DNA from: Prevotella sp.
GTDB taxonomy: Bacteria; Bacteroidota; Bacteroidia; Bacteroidales; Bacteroidaceae
Assembly: GCA_017402445.1 (NCBI GenBank)
Contig: JAFPME010000040.1
Coordinates: 1 to 64,000 of the forward strand
Reading direction: 5' to 3'
DNA: 64,000 nt
The notes beneath the pieces are model-generated. The model searched no databases. It was given only the letters and a program-made list of their open reading frames with translations, and was not told the DNA's origin. Shown piece by piece: positions 1 through 9,111 of the stretch (positions are counted from its first letter, which is position 1; every line of letters begins with the position of its first letter). Made by a program: the position numbers and the translations under genes.

Positions 1-284
1 CTGATACCCGTGCACTTGCCAAGCAGCACCTTCTTGATAAACAACGTCAACGGAATCGCCACGTCGTGCTCCAACTCGACAAAACGATTGTATGAGACAA
101 CGTGCGGGAACAGATGGCGCATGTGTTTACAGACGGCTTCCTGATAGAAGTGCTTCAGGCAGCGGTAGCCGGAGTCGTGGAAAAGTATCAGGATGAGCAT
201 CACTTCCGACTTGGACAGTGTAGAATCACGGTGATAAGCGCGCTTTTTAGCCTCCTTTATGGTATATTTTGCCAGAGCATTCAT
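1..284 (-). pseudogene. IS982-like transposase, partial (N-terminal part, cut by window edge)
   Basis: The reverse strand reads open from an ATG at 284 to the left edge, giving about 94 residues. The motifs SKSEVMLILILFHDSG, CLKHFYQEAVCKHMRHLFP, VSYNRFVELE and LGKCTGI are typical of the N-terminal half of IS982-family transposases, where they precede the DDE catalytic core. That core would lie outside the window. The usual 20-30 residues before this region (an IIDEFCK-like segment) are not visible upstream, where the frame reads unrelated residues. The 5' end may therefore be eroded, or a non-standard start may be used. Whether the element is intact cannot be judged because its other end is off the window. 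Family assignment is fairly sure; functional status is unknown. Confidence 0.65.
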
Positions 285-605
285 TGTTGCAATTCGACTC
301 GTGAGAAAAGGAAACGACACGTAGTCTTTTTCTCTCCCACACAAAGAGTGAACTCTTGCATAACTTTGTCTGGTTTTCACAGAAACTTATGTTAGCCAGC
401 ATGTAACCATAGCAGGTTTCTACAATTCATAATGCGAGACATTAATACTAATTTCAGAAGCAGACGACTTGGCTGCAGTCTGACACCAAGGCATCGTGAA
501 TCCCGTACAGTTCGAGTAGGGAGATTCTCAGGCACATGACATTGGGGCCAATCAGACCGCGGTGACAGCCTGACTGGACCTTGTAACGTGGCGGCTGCGT
601 CGTTT
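285..605. other. Intergenic stretch, no gene recognised
   Basis: About 320 bases lie between the transposase fragment and the flavoprotein gene. Only short open frames without a convincing start or similarity were seen, and no clear insertion-sequence inverted repeat could be fixed by eye. Confidence 0.4.
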
Positions 606-1406
606 TTACCGGATGAAGTTCATGGAGTGCCTTTCGTTCTCACGCGCAGGAGCCGACGGACTGCCGTCATGCAGTTTCTCTAAGAGCCAGGCCATGTTGT
701 TGGCCAGCGTGCGCATGGTTTGCATGCCCTCGCTGTCGAGCTTCGCCTCACCCTTGTTCATGCCGTAGGCGATATTCCAGTACTGCGAGCCGACGACATA
801 CATGTTCATCATCTGGAACATCATGTTCAGGGTCTGGAAAGCTGCCGTGGCCCCGCCGCGACGACAGACGGTCACGGCAGCCGCAGGCTTGTTCTGAACG
901 TATCTGCCCGACGAGAAGAACAGACGCTGCATCAGCGAGAGCACACCACCGTTGGGCTGACCGTAGTAGACGGGGCTTCCGACGACCAGCGCGTCCGAGT
1001 GGGCCATTTTCCGTGCCACGTCGTTGCACAAATCGTCATTGAACACACACTCGCCCTTCTTGTGGCAGGCACCACAAGCGATGCACGAACGCACAGCCTT
1101 TCTTCCAATCTGCACGATTTCTGCTTCGACGCCGTGCTTTTCCAGCTGAGTGGCAATCTCCTTGAGCGCACCGAAAGTGTTTCCGTCGGGCCTCGGACTG
1201 CCATTAATCAATAATACCTTCATTTTCCTGTTTGCTTTTTCATTGGTTTGTTCCGCTTCCTCGTCGGCTGCTGGCGACGACTGTTGCGTGCCTTCACCGT
1301 CCGTTTCGTGTATTCCTGCAGCAGACAACATGGCCGCCACGGGTGCGGTGATGGCGGTACCTGCAGCTGCCAAGGCTGTTTTCTTGATAAAATCTCTTCT
1401 GTCCAT
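606..1406 (-). CDS. Tat-exported iron-sulfur flavoprotein / NAD(P)H-dependent FMN reductase family
   Basis: The 266-residue protein has two parts. Residues 1-60 form a twin-arginine signal (MDRRDFIKK followed by an Ala-rich hydrophobic stretch) and an acidic spacer. From about residue 63 a flavodoxin-like FMN domain begins with KVLLINGSPRPDGNT, the phosphate-binding loop of the family. A compact cysteine motif, CIACGACHKKGEC (C-x2-C-x2-C-x5-C), matches the [4Fe-4S] site of Isf-type flavoproteins. GSPVYYGQPNG is the usual flavin-contact loop. By family it should be an electron-transfer flavoprotein or quinone/nitro reductase; the signal suggests it works outside the cytoplasm after folding with cofactors. 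The substrate is not predictable. It is a single gene with its own promoter at 1479-1509. Confidence 0.85.
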   Translation of the reverse strand: MDRRDFIKKTALAAAGTAITAPVAAMLSAAGIHETDGEGTQQSSPAADEEAEQTNEKANRKMKVLLINGSPRPDGNTFGALKEIATQLEKHGVEAEIVQIGRKAVRSCIACGACHKKGECVFNDDLCNDVARKMAHSDALVVGSPVYYGQPNGGVLSLMQRLFFSSGRYVQNKPAAAVTVCRRGGATAAFQTLNMMFQMMNMYVVGSQYWNIAYGMNKGEAKLDSEGMQTMRTLANNMAWLLEKLHDGSPSAPARENERHSMNFIR

Positions 1407-1478
1407 AGCCGTGTAAAACTGTTTTGGGTCCGTATTTTTGTTCAGAATATGAATCCCGGCAATGACGATTCATGAGGA

Positions 1479-1509
1479 CAAAGATACGAAAAAGAATGCT
1501 ATGTTCAAA
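1479..1509 (-). promoter_or_regulatory. Bacteroidetes-type promoter for the flavoprotein gene
   Basis: On the minus strand, TTTG (1509-1506), 19 bases, then TATCTTTG (1486-1479) matches the Bacteroidetes housekeeping sigma consensus. It lies 73 bases upstream of the ATG at 1406. Confidence 0.65.
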
Positions 1510-1635
1510 ATGAAAGATTGCTTTTATTTCCGGTGTCGGGTGGAAAAGCCCGTCGGGGCCATGTAGTCCTTGGTGCGTAGGGCATGGGAACAGGGCCGCT
1601 CTGCGTCCGGAATCGGAGAGGAAGACACCATTACG

Positions 1636-2010
1636 TCGCTCTGAAAAAAGCGGACAAAAAGTACGAAAAAGTGCTCTGAGAATCGATTATTCTGAAATTA
1701 AAATCCTGCGGCCGCAAATACGCGAAATTTGAGAGTTTTCTAAAACACTGGAAACAAAGTACTTGTATTTTCTTTACATTTTCGGAGCTTTCAAAATGAC
1801 TCATTTTGCACTTCAAAACGGCCCTATTGAGCTGGCAGAATGATTCATTTTGTCGAGCAGAATGGGCCATTTTGAAATGCAAAACGGGCCATTCTGGAAA
1901 TCAGCATTATTTTTATTGTTGTCTTGTACGACTTTTTTACCAAAAAAGAACGAATCGGGCTCTGAAAAAAGTAAAAAAATCCTGCGAAATTTTTCAGTAA
2001 TTTTTCTTCA
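1636..2010. repeat. Intergenic element copy A with five ~21-bp palindromic units
   Basis: This non-coding block is clearly similar to 34627-34998. Shared blocks include a GCTCTGAAAAA-like left end, CAAAGTACTTGTATTTTCTTTACA, and CAGAATGATTCATTTTG followed by CGAGCA. Its core (1791-1899) holds five successive units of about 21-22 bp built around AAAATGGGCCATTTT-like palindromes (variants AAAATGACTCATTTT, AAACGGCCCTATT, GAATGATTCATTTTG). The right part is A/T-rich and ends near a TTTTTCAGTAATTTTTC segment. No protein-coding function is convincing; see the findings. Confidence 0.7.
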
Positions 2011-2056
2011 CAAACATGGTTTCAGTGTCACACGGCCGTACCGTGAAGGGAACAGC

Positions 2057-2093
2057 ACGGCCTGCCCCTTGGTGATGCCAAAGGGCAGGCCGT
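2057..2093 (-). terminator. Hairpin just downstream of the GH115 gene
   Basis: ACGGCCTGCCC (2057-2067) pairs with GGGCAGGCCGT (2083-2093) around a loop of about 15 bases, part of which can also pair. It sits 10 bases past the stop codon of the minus-strand GH115 gene. There is no U-tract, so its role as a terminator is inferred from position. Confidence 0.5.
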
Positions 2094-2103
2094 CGGCCGT
2101 CGG

Positions 2104-4509
2104 TCACTGGTAGGTGATTTTCTGAACCATCTGCCCCGGGTCCACAATGGAGAGCGTGACGACGTGCTCACGACGCTGCCGGTCGAGCGGCAACGACAGA
2201 ACGAACTCCTTCCGATTCTCCAAGACCTGTATCTTCCACTCGCGCCCCCACTCCTTGAAGACGTTCTTGCAGACCACGTTCTTGCCGCGGTCCACGCTGA
2301 CAGCAAAGCGGTTGCTGCGGTCCGTGGCGACAGGCCACACGGGAACCACCGAGATGCAGAGCGAAATGGAGTCGGCATCGCTGGCCAGCGTGGCGGAAGG
2401 AATCGGAATGTCGATGCTTCCCGTCGTGTTCAGGCTGAGCGGCTGTCCCATCTGCAGAGCCGTCCAGTCGGTGCCGATGCCGCGCAGCAGGCGGAAAGGC
2501 TCGCTCACGTTGAGCGTGGTCAGGTCTATCTTGCGACCGAACTCCGGGTGCCGCTGGCTGTCGGGAAGGCGGAAGGCGGTCGTTGGCGTGTCGGTAAGCT
2601 CGGGCATCTGATGGTAGAGGGCTGTGTATCCCGGCGGTATCTCCGAGATCATCTGGTCCCACTTGCCATCGAAGAGGGCGTGATAGCGGCCGATGAGCCG
2701 TTGCAGCTCCTCGTGGGCGTGGCGCGACTGACGGGCAAAGGCGGTCTCGCCCGTCTCGTGGTTGGCCTGGGCATAGAGGAACTTGCGGTTCATCTGACAG
2801 GAGGAATGCACCGCGTAGCCCAACAGCTCGAAGAGTGCCGGGCGCTGCTCGGGAGCCACCGCACGCTCAATGGCATCGTAAGCGAAGCAGATGTCCTGAT
2901 AGTCGACGAGCCGTTTCTGCGCAGAGCCCGTCTCGAAGGAGAAGTCGGTATCGTAGAGCCGCGCATAGGCCGGTTCGTCCCACTCCATCTCGTAGCCCAT
3001 GAACTCCGGTTTGCGGTCCCAGGCCAGACGGTAGTAGTTGTCGAGAATGAACTGGAAGGAGGACTGATGGTCCGCGCCGAACACGCGGGCCAGCCACCGT
3101 GCCTGGTAGTCGTTCGCATTGTCGTAGCTGAACGAGCCGAAGTCGTAGGCCATGTCCATGAACATCTGCGTCTCAACCTCCATCGGTTTGATGTCGCCCA
3201 CGTTGAGCAGCCAGTAGCGATCGGCCCCAGCGGCGTAGGCTTTCAGCAGCTCTTCGTACATCAGCATGGGTGGTGTGGTGGGAAGCCAGAGATTGTCGTG
3301 GGGCACACCGCAGTAGCTCAGATGGTAGTACACGCCACTGCGGCCGCTGCGCCGCTGTTCTGCGGCGTTGCTCACGCGCTTCATGTAGCCGTAGTTGTCG
3401 TCGGGCCACACCAGGGTGATGTCGTCCGGCACGCGCAGACCGGCATCGTAGATGTCGAGCGTTTCCTTGTAAGGTACGAAAATCTGCGGGAGCGACGTGG
3501 CTTTGCGCTGTTTGTGCCGTTCAAGTATGTCGCGCTGGCGGGCAAAGACCGTCTCCAGGGTGCGTGCCCGGTCCTTCGGATCGGTGCTTCCCCGCATGGC
3601 TTCGTCGTGCAGTCCGCGCATGCCCATGGTGTAGATGTTGTCGAACGAGGCCGTCTCGCGGATGCGGTCATCGAGTTTCTTCAGGATGGTCGCGCTGTTG
3701 GTCTCGTAGTTCCACTCGCCGTCGCGCTGCTTGTCCCACTCAGAAGCGGCGGCATTGTTGAAAAGCAGCGGCTCGCAATGGCTCGTGGTGATCATGATTC
3801 CCCAACGGTCGGCCACGCGCTGGCTCTCAGGATGGCTGTAGAAAGCACCGGTGCACGAGTGCATGGCGGGGGCCAACATGTTGCCCTTCAGACGCAGTAT
3901 CAGCTCGCAGACGCGGTCGTAGGTCTTGGGGCCGATGTCGCCCAGGTCTTTCTCGAACGTCCGGGCCGCCCACGTCTTCAGTCCCCAGTCCTCGTCGTTG
4001 ATGAAGATGCCCCGGTACTTCACGCTCGGCGACTTGCTGACGCAGTTCTCGCGGTAGTCGAAGACACGCTTGCCCGACTTGTCCGCGGGCACATCGGCGA
4101 ACCAATACCACGGACTGACGCCGATGGCCTCGCTCACATGGAACACGCCGTAGGCCACACCACGGGCATCCGAACCGGTGACGTAGAGGGTCTCGTCGCC
4201 CCGACGGCCGATCTTCGTGTCGATGGCATAGCGTTCCCACGTGCCGCGCAGCTCGCGGTGCTGTCCCGTGTGCTTTGTTGTTCCCACCACAATCTGCGGA
4301 CCCGTGCCGCGACGCGTGCTCACCTGCGGCCGAGTGCCCGCCACGCGCTCAATGTCGTCGGCCAGCACCTGTGCCAGATGTGCCACCAGCGGGGCATCGG
4401 CCGGAGCATAGACAATGGTCGCCTTGCTCAGGTCGAGCGCCATCGCGTTCAGGCAGAGGCACGAAGCCACCATCGCCGCGCAGAGCCTTTTCCTGTTTTT
4501 ACCCTTCAT
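2104..4509 (-). CDS. Glycoside hydrolase family 115 (xylan alpha-1,2-glucuronidase)
   Basis: The 801-residue protein starts MKGKNRKRL, followed by a hydrophobic signal peptide. This ATG is preferred over one six codons upstream because it gives a normal signal. The body resembles GH115 throughout: a GxxDARGVAYGVFHVSE segment, SPWYWFADVPAD near residue 135, VKYRGIFINDEDWGLKTW near residue 165, LRLKGNMLAPAMH, a GMRGLHDEAM catalytic-region motif, LVWPDDNYGYMKR, and YYHLSYCGVPHDNLW. GH115 enzymes remove 4-O-methyl-glucuronic acid from internal and terminal xylose of glucuronoxylan. The C-terminal beta-sandwich region after about residue 640 is also typical of the family. The signal points to periplasmic or surface action in plant xylan use. 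No susC/susD or regulator genes are nearby, so this is not a complete utilisation locus. Length is normal. Confidence 0.88.
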   Translation of the reverse strand: MKGKNRKRLCAAMVASCLCLNAMALDLSKATIVYAPADAPLVAHLAQVLADDIERVAGTRPQVSTRRGTGPQIVVGTTKHTGQHRELRGTWERYAIDTKIGRRGDETLYVTGSDARGVAYGVFHVSEAIGVSPWYWFADVPADKSGKRVFDYRENCVSKSPSVKYRGIFINDEDWGLKTWAARTFEKDLGDIGPKTYDRVCELILRLKGNMLAPAMHSCTGAFYSHPESQRVADRWGIMITTSHCEPLLFNNAAASEWDKQRDGEWNYETNSATILKKLDDRIRETASFDNIYTMGMRGLHDEAMRGSTDPKDRARTLETVFARQRDILERHKQRKATSLPQIFVPYKETLDIYDAGLRVPDDITLVWPDDNYGYMKRVSNAAEQRRSGRSGVYYHLSYCGVPHDNLWLPTTPPMLMYEELLKAYAAGADRYWLLNVGDIKPMEVETQMFMDMAYDFGSFSYDNANDYQARWLARVFGADHQSSFQFILDNYYRLAWDRKPEFMGYEMEWDEPAYARLYDTDFSFETGSAQKRLVDYQDICFAYDAIERAVAPEQRPALFELLGYAVHSSCQMNRKFLYAQANHETGETAFARQSRHAHEELQRLIGRYHALFDGKWDQMISEIPPGYTALYHQMPELTDTPTTAFRLPDSQRHPEFGRKIDLTTLNVSEPFRLLRGIGTDWTALQMGQPLSLNTTGSIDIPIPSATLASDADSISLCISVVPVWPVATDRSNRFAVSVDRGKNVVCKNVFKEWGREWKIQVLENRKEFVLSLPLDRQRREHVVTLSIVDPGQMVQKITYQ

Positions 4510-4522
4510 CACTTCCCACTTA

Positions 4523-4594
4523 TGCATTATGAATTATGCATTATGAATTATGCATTATGCATTATGAATTATGCATTATGAATTATGCATTAGA
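4523..4594. repeat. AT-rich GCATTATGAATTAT tandem array
   Basis: Alternating GCATTATGAATTAT and GCATTATGCATTAT units fill the gap between two minus-strand genes and run up to the TAA stop of the PPOX lipoprotein gene. The unit is nearly self-complementary. The same sequence recurs at 5150-5217, 21676-21778, 25072-25104, 29149-29243 and 30355-30412. Confidence 0.85.
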
Positions 4595-5135
4595 AAGAAA
4601 CCTTGCGCTCCGGTTCGGTGAAAGAGCAGAAACGGGCCGTGGCCTTCGTCACCTGCAGCACAGCCATGTTGTCATCGTCGGCTTTGTACATGGACTTCAG
4701 GCTCTCGTTGCGGTTGAGGAATTCTTCCTTCACGGCCAGCGTCTCGTCGTTGACGAGCGTACCGCTGAGTCGCATCCACTCGCTGCCCGACGACTTCAGG
4801 GCGCAGATCTCAAACTTTCCGTTCTTCTCAATCTGTTTGTACACGTCCTTCACCTTGCCCGTCATGATGTAGAGACGGCCGTCGATGATTTCGGAAACGC
4901 CGAACGGACGAACGCGCGGCTGGTCGCCGTCGGCCGTAGCGATGAAGAAGGCACCACACTCTTTCAGGTATGCCTGCACTTCCTTCATGTTCGCTTGCTT
5001 GGTTTCCTCGCTCAGGGTGTCACTGACCGCTTCCTGCGAAGGTTCTTCGTTCTCCACCGCCTGGTTAGGCTTGCTCTGCTGGCAGGCTGCCATCGAAAGC
5101 AGCACGGCCATAACGACTAAAATCTTTTTCATCAT
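4590..5135 (-). CDS. PPOX-family (pyridoxamine 5'-phosphate oxidase-like) lipoprotein
   Basis: The 181-residue protein has a lipoprotein signal (KKILVVMAVLLSMAAC, lipobox Cys at residue 18) and a linker rich in Glu and Ser to about residue 45. A split-barrel flavin-binding domain follows, with motifs CGAFFIATADGDQPRVRPFG and GRLYIMTGKVKDVYKQI typical of small PPOX-like flavin reductases. Family members bind FMN, F420 or haem; which applies here is not visible. The second codon is also Met (5132), so either start is possible. A minus-strand TATCTTTGC promoter element lies at 5232-5240. Attachment to the envelope is unusual for this family, which is mostly cytosolic. Confidence 0.75.
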   Translation of the reverse strand: MMKKILVVMAVLLSMAACQQSKPNQAVENEEPSQEAVSDTLSEETKQANMKEVQAYLKECGAFFIATADGDQPRVRPFGVSEIIDGRLYIMTGKVKDVYKQIEKNGKFEICALKSSGSEWMRLSGTLVNDETLAVKEEFLNRNESLKSMYKADDDNMAVLQVTKATARFCSFTEPERKVSF

Positions 5136-5149
5136 TCTGTAATTATACT

Positions 5150-5217
5150 AAATATGAATTATGCATTACGCATTATGAATTATGCATTATGAATTATGCA
5201 TTATGAATTATGCATTA
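5150..5217. repeat. AT-rich GCATTATGAATTAT tandem array
   Basis: This is a second array of the same unit as at 4523-4594, on the other side of the PPOX lipoprotein gene. The gene is thus bracketed by two arrays. Confidence 0.85.
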
Positions 5218-5231
5218 AGATATGTGCATTT

Positions 5232-5240
5232 GCAAAGATA
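5232..5240 (-). promoter_or_regulatory. Bacteroidetes -7 element, minus strand
   Basis: GCAAAGATA on the plus strand is TATCTTTGC on the minus strand, about 97 bases upstream of the PPOX lipoprotein start. A clear -33 TTTG was not found at the usual distance. Confidence 0.45.
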
Positions 5241-5334
5241 GTCGTTTTCTTTGAAACTGTAAGGATTTTCGCGATAAAACTTGTCATCTTTCATTTTTTC
5301 GCTTCGAAAGATGCCGACAAACGAATTCTATTGT

Positions 5335-5343
5335 TATCTTTGC
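5335..5343 (+). promoter_or_regulatory. Bacteroidetes -7 element upstream of msrA
   Basis: TATCTTTGC lies 38 bases upstream of the msrA ATG. The -33 box is weak, but position and match to TAnnTTTGC are good. Confidence 0.55.
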
Positions 5344-5380
5344 ACCGTCAAAACAAACGAATCTTCAAATAAACAAAAAA

Positions 5381-5932
5381 ATGAAAGAAACAGAACAAGC
5401 TATAAAACGCACCGACGGAAACAAAGAAATATACCTCGCTGGCGGTTGCTTCTGGGGAACCGAGCACTACTTCAAGATGATCAGTGGCGTAGTGGAGACT
5501 GAGGTTGGCTATGCCAACGGCATCACGGACAACCCCACCTACAAAGACGTGTGCACGGACAAAACGCAGTATGCCGAAACAGTGCGCATCGTGTACGACC
5601 CGAAACGCGTCGGCCTGCGCTTCCTCTTGCGCATGTTCTTCAAAGCCATCGACCCCATCAGCATCAACAGACAGGGACACGACGTGGGAACACAGTACAG
5701 GACAGGCATCTACTACACCGATCCGAGCGACCTGCCCATTGTTGAAGAGGTGTGGCAAGAGGAACAGGCGCTCGAAGAAGAGCCGCTGGCCGTGGAGAAG
5801 CTACCGCTGGTGAACTTCCATCCCGCCGAAGAGTACCATCAGGACTATCTCGACAAGAATCCCGAAGGCTACTGCCATCTGCCTATCGAGTTGTTCAAGT
5901 TCGCCAAGGAAGCAAAGCCTGAGACCGACTAA
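5381..5932 (+). CDS. msrA: Peptide-methionine (S)-S-oxide reductase MsrA
   Basis: This 183-residue protein reduces the S-epimer of methionine sulfoxide in proteins, using thioredoxin. It carries the catalytic motif GGCFWG (Cys near residue 28), then TEVGYANG, the T-Q-Y-AE segment, RTGIYY and a C-terminal FHPAEEYHQDYLDKNP block, all characteristic of MsrA. There is no signal peptide, so it is cytosolic. No MsrB domain is fused. It is a single gene with its own promoter at 5335-5343, and is probably followed by the terminator at 6092-6145, shared with the converging surface-protein gene. Confidence 0.95.
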   Translation: MKETEQAIKRTDGNKEIYLAGGCFWGTEHYFKMISGVVETEVGYANGITDNPTYKDVCTDKTQYAETVRIVYDPKRVGLRFLLRMFFKAIDPISINRQGHDVGTQYRTGIYYTDPSDLPIVEEVWQEEQALEEEPLAVEKLPLVNFHPAEEYHQDYLDKNPEGYCHLPIELFKFAKEAKPETD

Positions 5933-6091
5933 GCTCACGTCTGACAAACAGAAATATCAAGAAACAAAACAGGAGCACCCGTCGAGGGTCCCACTTACGC
6001 ACCGTACCAGCGGTCGCATCTACCGTTCAACAGAGTCTGCTGACACATCGGCGATGACAAGGTCGGCAAAGTGCGCTGGAGGGAAACAGAA

Positions 6092-6145
6092 AAACGAGGA
6101 CGATCCAGTCAGGAAAACCGCACTGGGAACGTCCTCGTTTCTTTT
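6092..6145. terminator. Bidirectional hairpin terminator
   Basis: AAACGAGGACG (6092-6102) pairs with CGTCCTCGTTT (6130-6140). An inner CCAGT/ACTGG pair extends the stem, and TCTTTTG follows on the plus strand. It lies between msrA (plus) and the LRR gene (minus), which converge. The rest of the roughly 310-base gap holds nothing else recognisable. Confidence 0.75.
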
Positions 6146-6243
6146 GTTGCATAGCTTCAGGTCGGCAAAGAGCAGTACCTCCTGCGGGGTTCTCTCGCCC
6201 CGTGACGAACGAGAGGACGAAGAGCGCAGTGACTCAGGGCCGG

Positions 6244-9111
6244 TTATTTCACCAGGATTTTCTTTCCGTTCCTGATGTAAATGCCCGCAGCAGTCTTTCT
6301 GGTCAGCATGTCACTGTCCACGCGCTGGCCGTTCAGGTTGTAGACAGCACCGTCCTCCTGCTCACCATCAGTCAGACGGACCGGTGTCACGACGCCTTCC
6401 TCGTCGCTGATCACCTCGAAGCCGTAGATTTTCAGAGCCGACTCTGTCGCATCCACGCGCCTCATGCCCTTTGCATGGGCCGTACTGCTGCTGCCGCCAT
6501 AGATGTAGACATACGATTCCTCGCTCACGTTGTAGGGAACTGTCATCTTCAGCTTGCCCTGCAGCACCAGCTCGATGGGGTCGTTGTCGCCGATCTTCAC
6601 CTTCAGCACCATTGCGCCCAGCGTCTCGGCCTCCACTATCACCTTACCCTTACCGGGTGCTACCTTGAAGACAATGCCCGAGAAGTTGTCCTTGAAGTCC
6701 TCGCCGAAGATGTCCTTGCCGTCAATGGCCGAGTCGTCTGTAGGAGTGGTCACCACAATGCAGCCATCCACGGGGTCGTAAGAGCCGTCACCACTGCTGA
6801 TGTTGAAATAGACATCGCCCACCACGGTGCCGTCGAGGTCGGTATCCTCGTCAAGCTCCGACCCGAAGTCGACGGTCTCACCCTGATCGACAGGAGTGAT
6901 ATCCTGCGGGTCGCTGCCTTCGTATTCTACCCAGTCCCATATATCTGGCGAGAAACGAAGCGGCGTCCAACCATTCTCCTTCGCTGCTGCCACCTGAGTC
7001 GTGGTCAACACATTGTGCTCAGATTCATCTGAAGGATCAAAAGCATAGAATACGCCTCCTGTTGAAGGAAGTCCTGCTATCAAGGCATCCATATCAGCAC
7101 CATTGATCCTGTTGAGACTGATGTGCAACTCCGTCAACGCGGTGTGCTGCGACACGTCAAGGCTCGTCAGCTGATTGGCTGCGCAGTTCAACAGTTCAAG
7201 AGCTGAACAATCGGAAACATCGAGTTCAGTCAATGAGTTATTATAGCAATATAAATACCGCAATAAATTGCACCCTGACACATCGAGAGTTGTCAGTTGG
7301 TTGTCACCACAATCCAAAACTGTCAGCGCGGTGTTAAGCGACACGTCAAGGCTCGACAGCTGATTGCTAGAGCATTGCAAATCAGACAGCGCGGTATTCT
7401 GAGACAACTCAAGGCTTGTCAGCTGATTGTCGTCGCAACCCAAATTTGTCAGCGCGGTGTTATACGACACATCAAGGTTAGTCAGCTGATTGCCCGAGCA
7501 ACCCAACACTGTCAGCGCGGTGTTATGCGACACGTCAAGGCTCGGCAGCTGACAAATCCCGCAATCCAACCATGTCAGCGCGGTGTTATGCGACACGTCA
7601 AGGCTCGGCAGCTGATTGCTGGAGCAAACCAACGATGTCAGCGCGGTGTTATGCGACACGTCAAGGCTCGACAGCTGATTGTCAGAGCAATCCAAAGATG
7701 TCAGCGCGGTGTTCTGCGACACGTCAAGGCTCGTCAGCTGATTGCCGGAGCATTGCAACGTTGTCAGCGCGGTATTATACGACACGTTAAGGCTCGGCAG
7801 CTGATTGTAATAGCATTGCAAATTATACAGCGCGGTATTCTGAGACACGTCAAGGCTTGTCAGCTGATTGCGGCCACATTCCAACTCTTTCAACGCGGTG
7901 TTATGCGACACGTCAAGGCTCGTCAGCTGATTCTCAAAGCACAACAAAAATTCCAAAGCCGTGAAATGTTCAACACCCTTCAGGCTTGATATGCCTCTGC
8001 CGCCAACTTCAATCCTTGTCACTGAGTTGAGGACCTCACTATTTAGCATTTCACCTTCTGCCACACCCGTAATAGAAGAAATGTACGCGCGGAAGATGTC
8101 GTCGGGGAAATTGTCGGCATTGAGTACTACACCACTTGCCTCTTCGGCACTTGTGATAGTGACCGTCACCTCCATGTTACCGGCAACGCTGTTGTCGGTG
8201 TTGTATTGGTATGTAACGGATGTAGGGACAGTCGACGAAGTGAACTGCAGCTTACCGTTCGACAAGGTCGGGGTCACAACGTATGAATTGACCGTAAATG
8301 AAGACACCTTCGACAAATCGAAACCGGAAGGAACATCAATGCTGTATTGATTCGAGCCTAAGGAAGAAGCAACCATGGTTTTTGATTGACTATTCACATT
8401 TGCGAAAGAAATATTCGAGCACATGCTTAAATCAAGACTCATCAGCTGGTCGCCGTAACAATGGAATGATGTCAGTGCGGTATTTTGCGACACGTCAAGG
8501 ATCGACAACGGATTGTCGTAGCAATCAAGATATGTCAGCGCTTTATTCTGCGAAACATCAAGACTCGTCAGCTGACTCTCATGGCAAGACAACGATGTCA
8601 GCGCAGTGTTTTGCGAAACGTCAAGGCTCGACATGGGATTCTCGCCGCAAGACAAACTTTTCAGCGCAGTGTTATACGATACGTCAAGGCTCGGCAACTG
8701 ATTGCCGAAGCAATACAACCCTGTCAGCGCGGTGTTATGCGACACGTCGAGGCTCGGCAGCTGATTGTTGGAGCAATACAACTCTGTCAGCGCGGTGAAA
8801 TGCTCTACTCCTTTCAGGCTTGTTATGCCTCCATTGGCAGAGTATGTTCCACTGACGTTGATGCTGGTTACCGACTTCAGTTTCTCTTCACTCAGCGTTC
8901 CTCCTTCTGCCACACCCGTAATAGAAGAAATGTACACGCGGAAGGTGTCGTCGGGGAAGTTAGTCGCGTCGAGGACTACTCCTGAAGAAGCACCAGCTTC
9001 CGTGTTGTTATTCTGGGCACTGACATTTGTCGCCGAAGGCAACAGTACCAAAAGAAACAGCCACAGTACCTTTGCACTGAAAGCTGAATAGAAATGGTTT
9101 AGTTGTTTCAT
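6244..9111 (-). CDS. Secreted Cys-ladder leucine-rich-repeat surface protein
   Basis: The 955-residue protein has a signal peptide (to about residue 32), then two LRR blocks, near residues 85-230 and 370-680. Each repeat has 21 residues of the form LTSLDVSQNTALTxLxCSxNQ, the BspA/internalin-like short LRR with a conserved Cys at the convex turn. Each block is preceded by the same cap-like sequence (FPDDTFRVYISSITGVAEG or FPDDIFRAYISSITGVAEG), so the two modules are duplicated. A beta-sandwich-type region follows. The last 35 residues (VYNLNGQRV ... GIYIRNGKKILVK) resemble the type IX secretion C-terminal signal seen on Prevotella surface proteins. Role is probably adhesion or host binding, by family. 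The 63-bp DNA repeats make copy number prone to change by recombination. Confidence 0.85.
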   Translation of the reverse strand: MKQLNHFYSAFSAKVLWLFLLVLLPSATNVSAQNNNTEAGASSGVVLDATNFPDDTFRVYISSITGVAEGGTLSEEKLKSVTSINVSGTYSANGGITSLKGVEHFTALTELYCSNNQLPSLDVSHNTALTGLYCFGNQLPSLDVSYNTALKSLSCGENPMSSLDVSQNTALTSLSCHESQLTSLDVSQNKALTYLDCYDNPLSILDVSQNTALTSFHCYGDQLMSLDLSMCSNISFANVNSQSKTMVASSLGSNQYSIDVPSGFDLSKVSSFTVNSYVVTPTLSNGKLQFTSSTVPTSVTYQYNTDNSVAGNMEVTVTITSAEEASGVVLNADNFPDDIFRAYISSITGVAEGEMLNSEVLNSVTRIEVGGRGISSLKGVEHFTALEFLLCFENQLTSLDVSHNTALKELECGRNQLTSLDVSQNTALYNLQCYYNQLPSLNVSYNTALTTLQCSGNQLTSLDVSQNTALTSLDCSDNQLSSLDVSHNTALTSLVCSSNQLPSLDVSHNTALTWLDCGICQLPSLDVSHNTALTVLGCSGNQLTNLDVSYNTALTNLGCDDNQLTSLELSQNTALSDLQCSSNQLSSLDVSLNTALTVLDCGDNQLTTLDVSGCNLLRYLYCYNNSLTELDVSDCSALELLNCAANQLTSLDVSQHTALTELHISLNRINGADMDALIAGLPSTGGVFYAFDPSDESEHNVLTTTQVAAAKENGWTPLRFSPDIWDWVEYEGSDPQDITPVDQGETVDFGSELDEDTDLDGTVVGDVYFNISSGDGSYDPVDGCIVVTTPTDDSAIDGKDIFGEDFKDNFSGIVFKVAPGKGKVIVEAETLGAMVLKVKIGDNDPIELVLQGKLKMTVPYNVSEESYVYIYGGSSSTAHAKGMRRVDATESALKIYGFEVISDEEGVVTPVRLTDGEQEDGAVYNLNGQRVDSDMLTRKTAAGIYIRNGKKILVK
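7290..7960. repeat. 63-bp tandem DNA repeats inside the LRR gene (block 2)
   Basis: The 63-bp period encodes the 21-residue LRR. GTCAGCGCGGTGTTATGCG and GACACGTCAAGGCTCG recur almost unchanged in successive copies. The first block, around 8470-8800, has fewer and more diverged copies. Confidence 0.8.

Noticed and set aside
2164..4581. Long plus-strand frame opposite the GH115 gene
   Set aside because: It is His/Val/Arg-rich shadow sequence, while the minus strand has clear GH115 motifs throughout.
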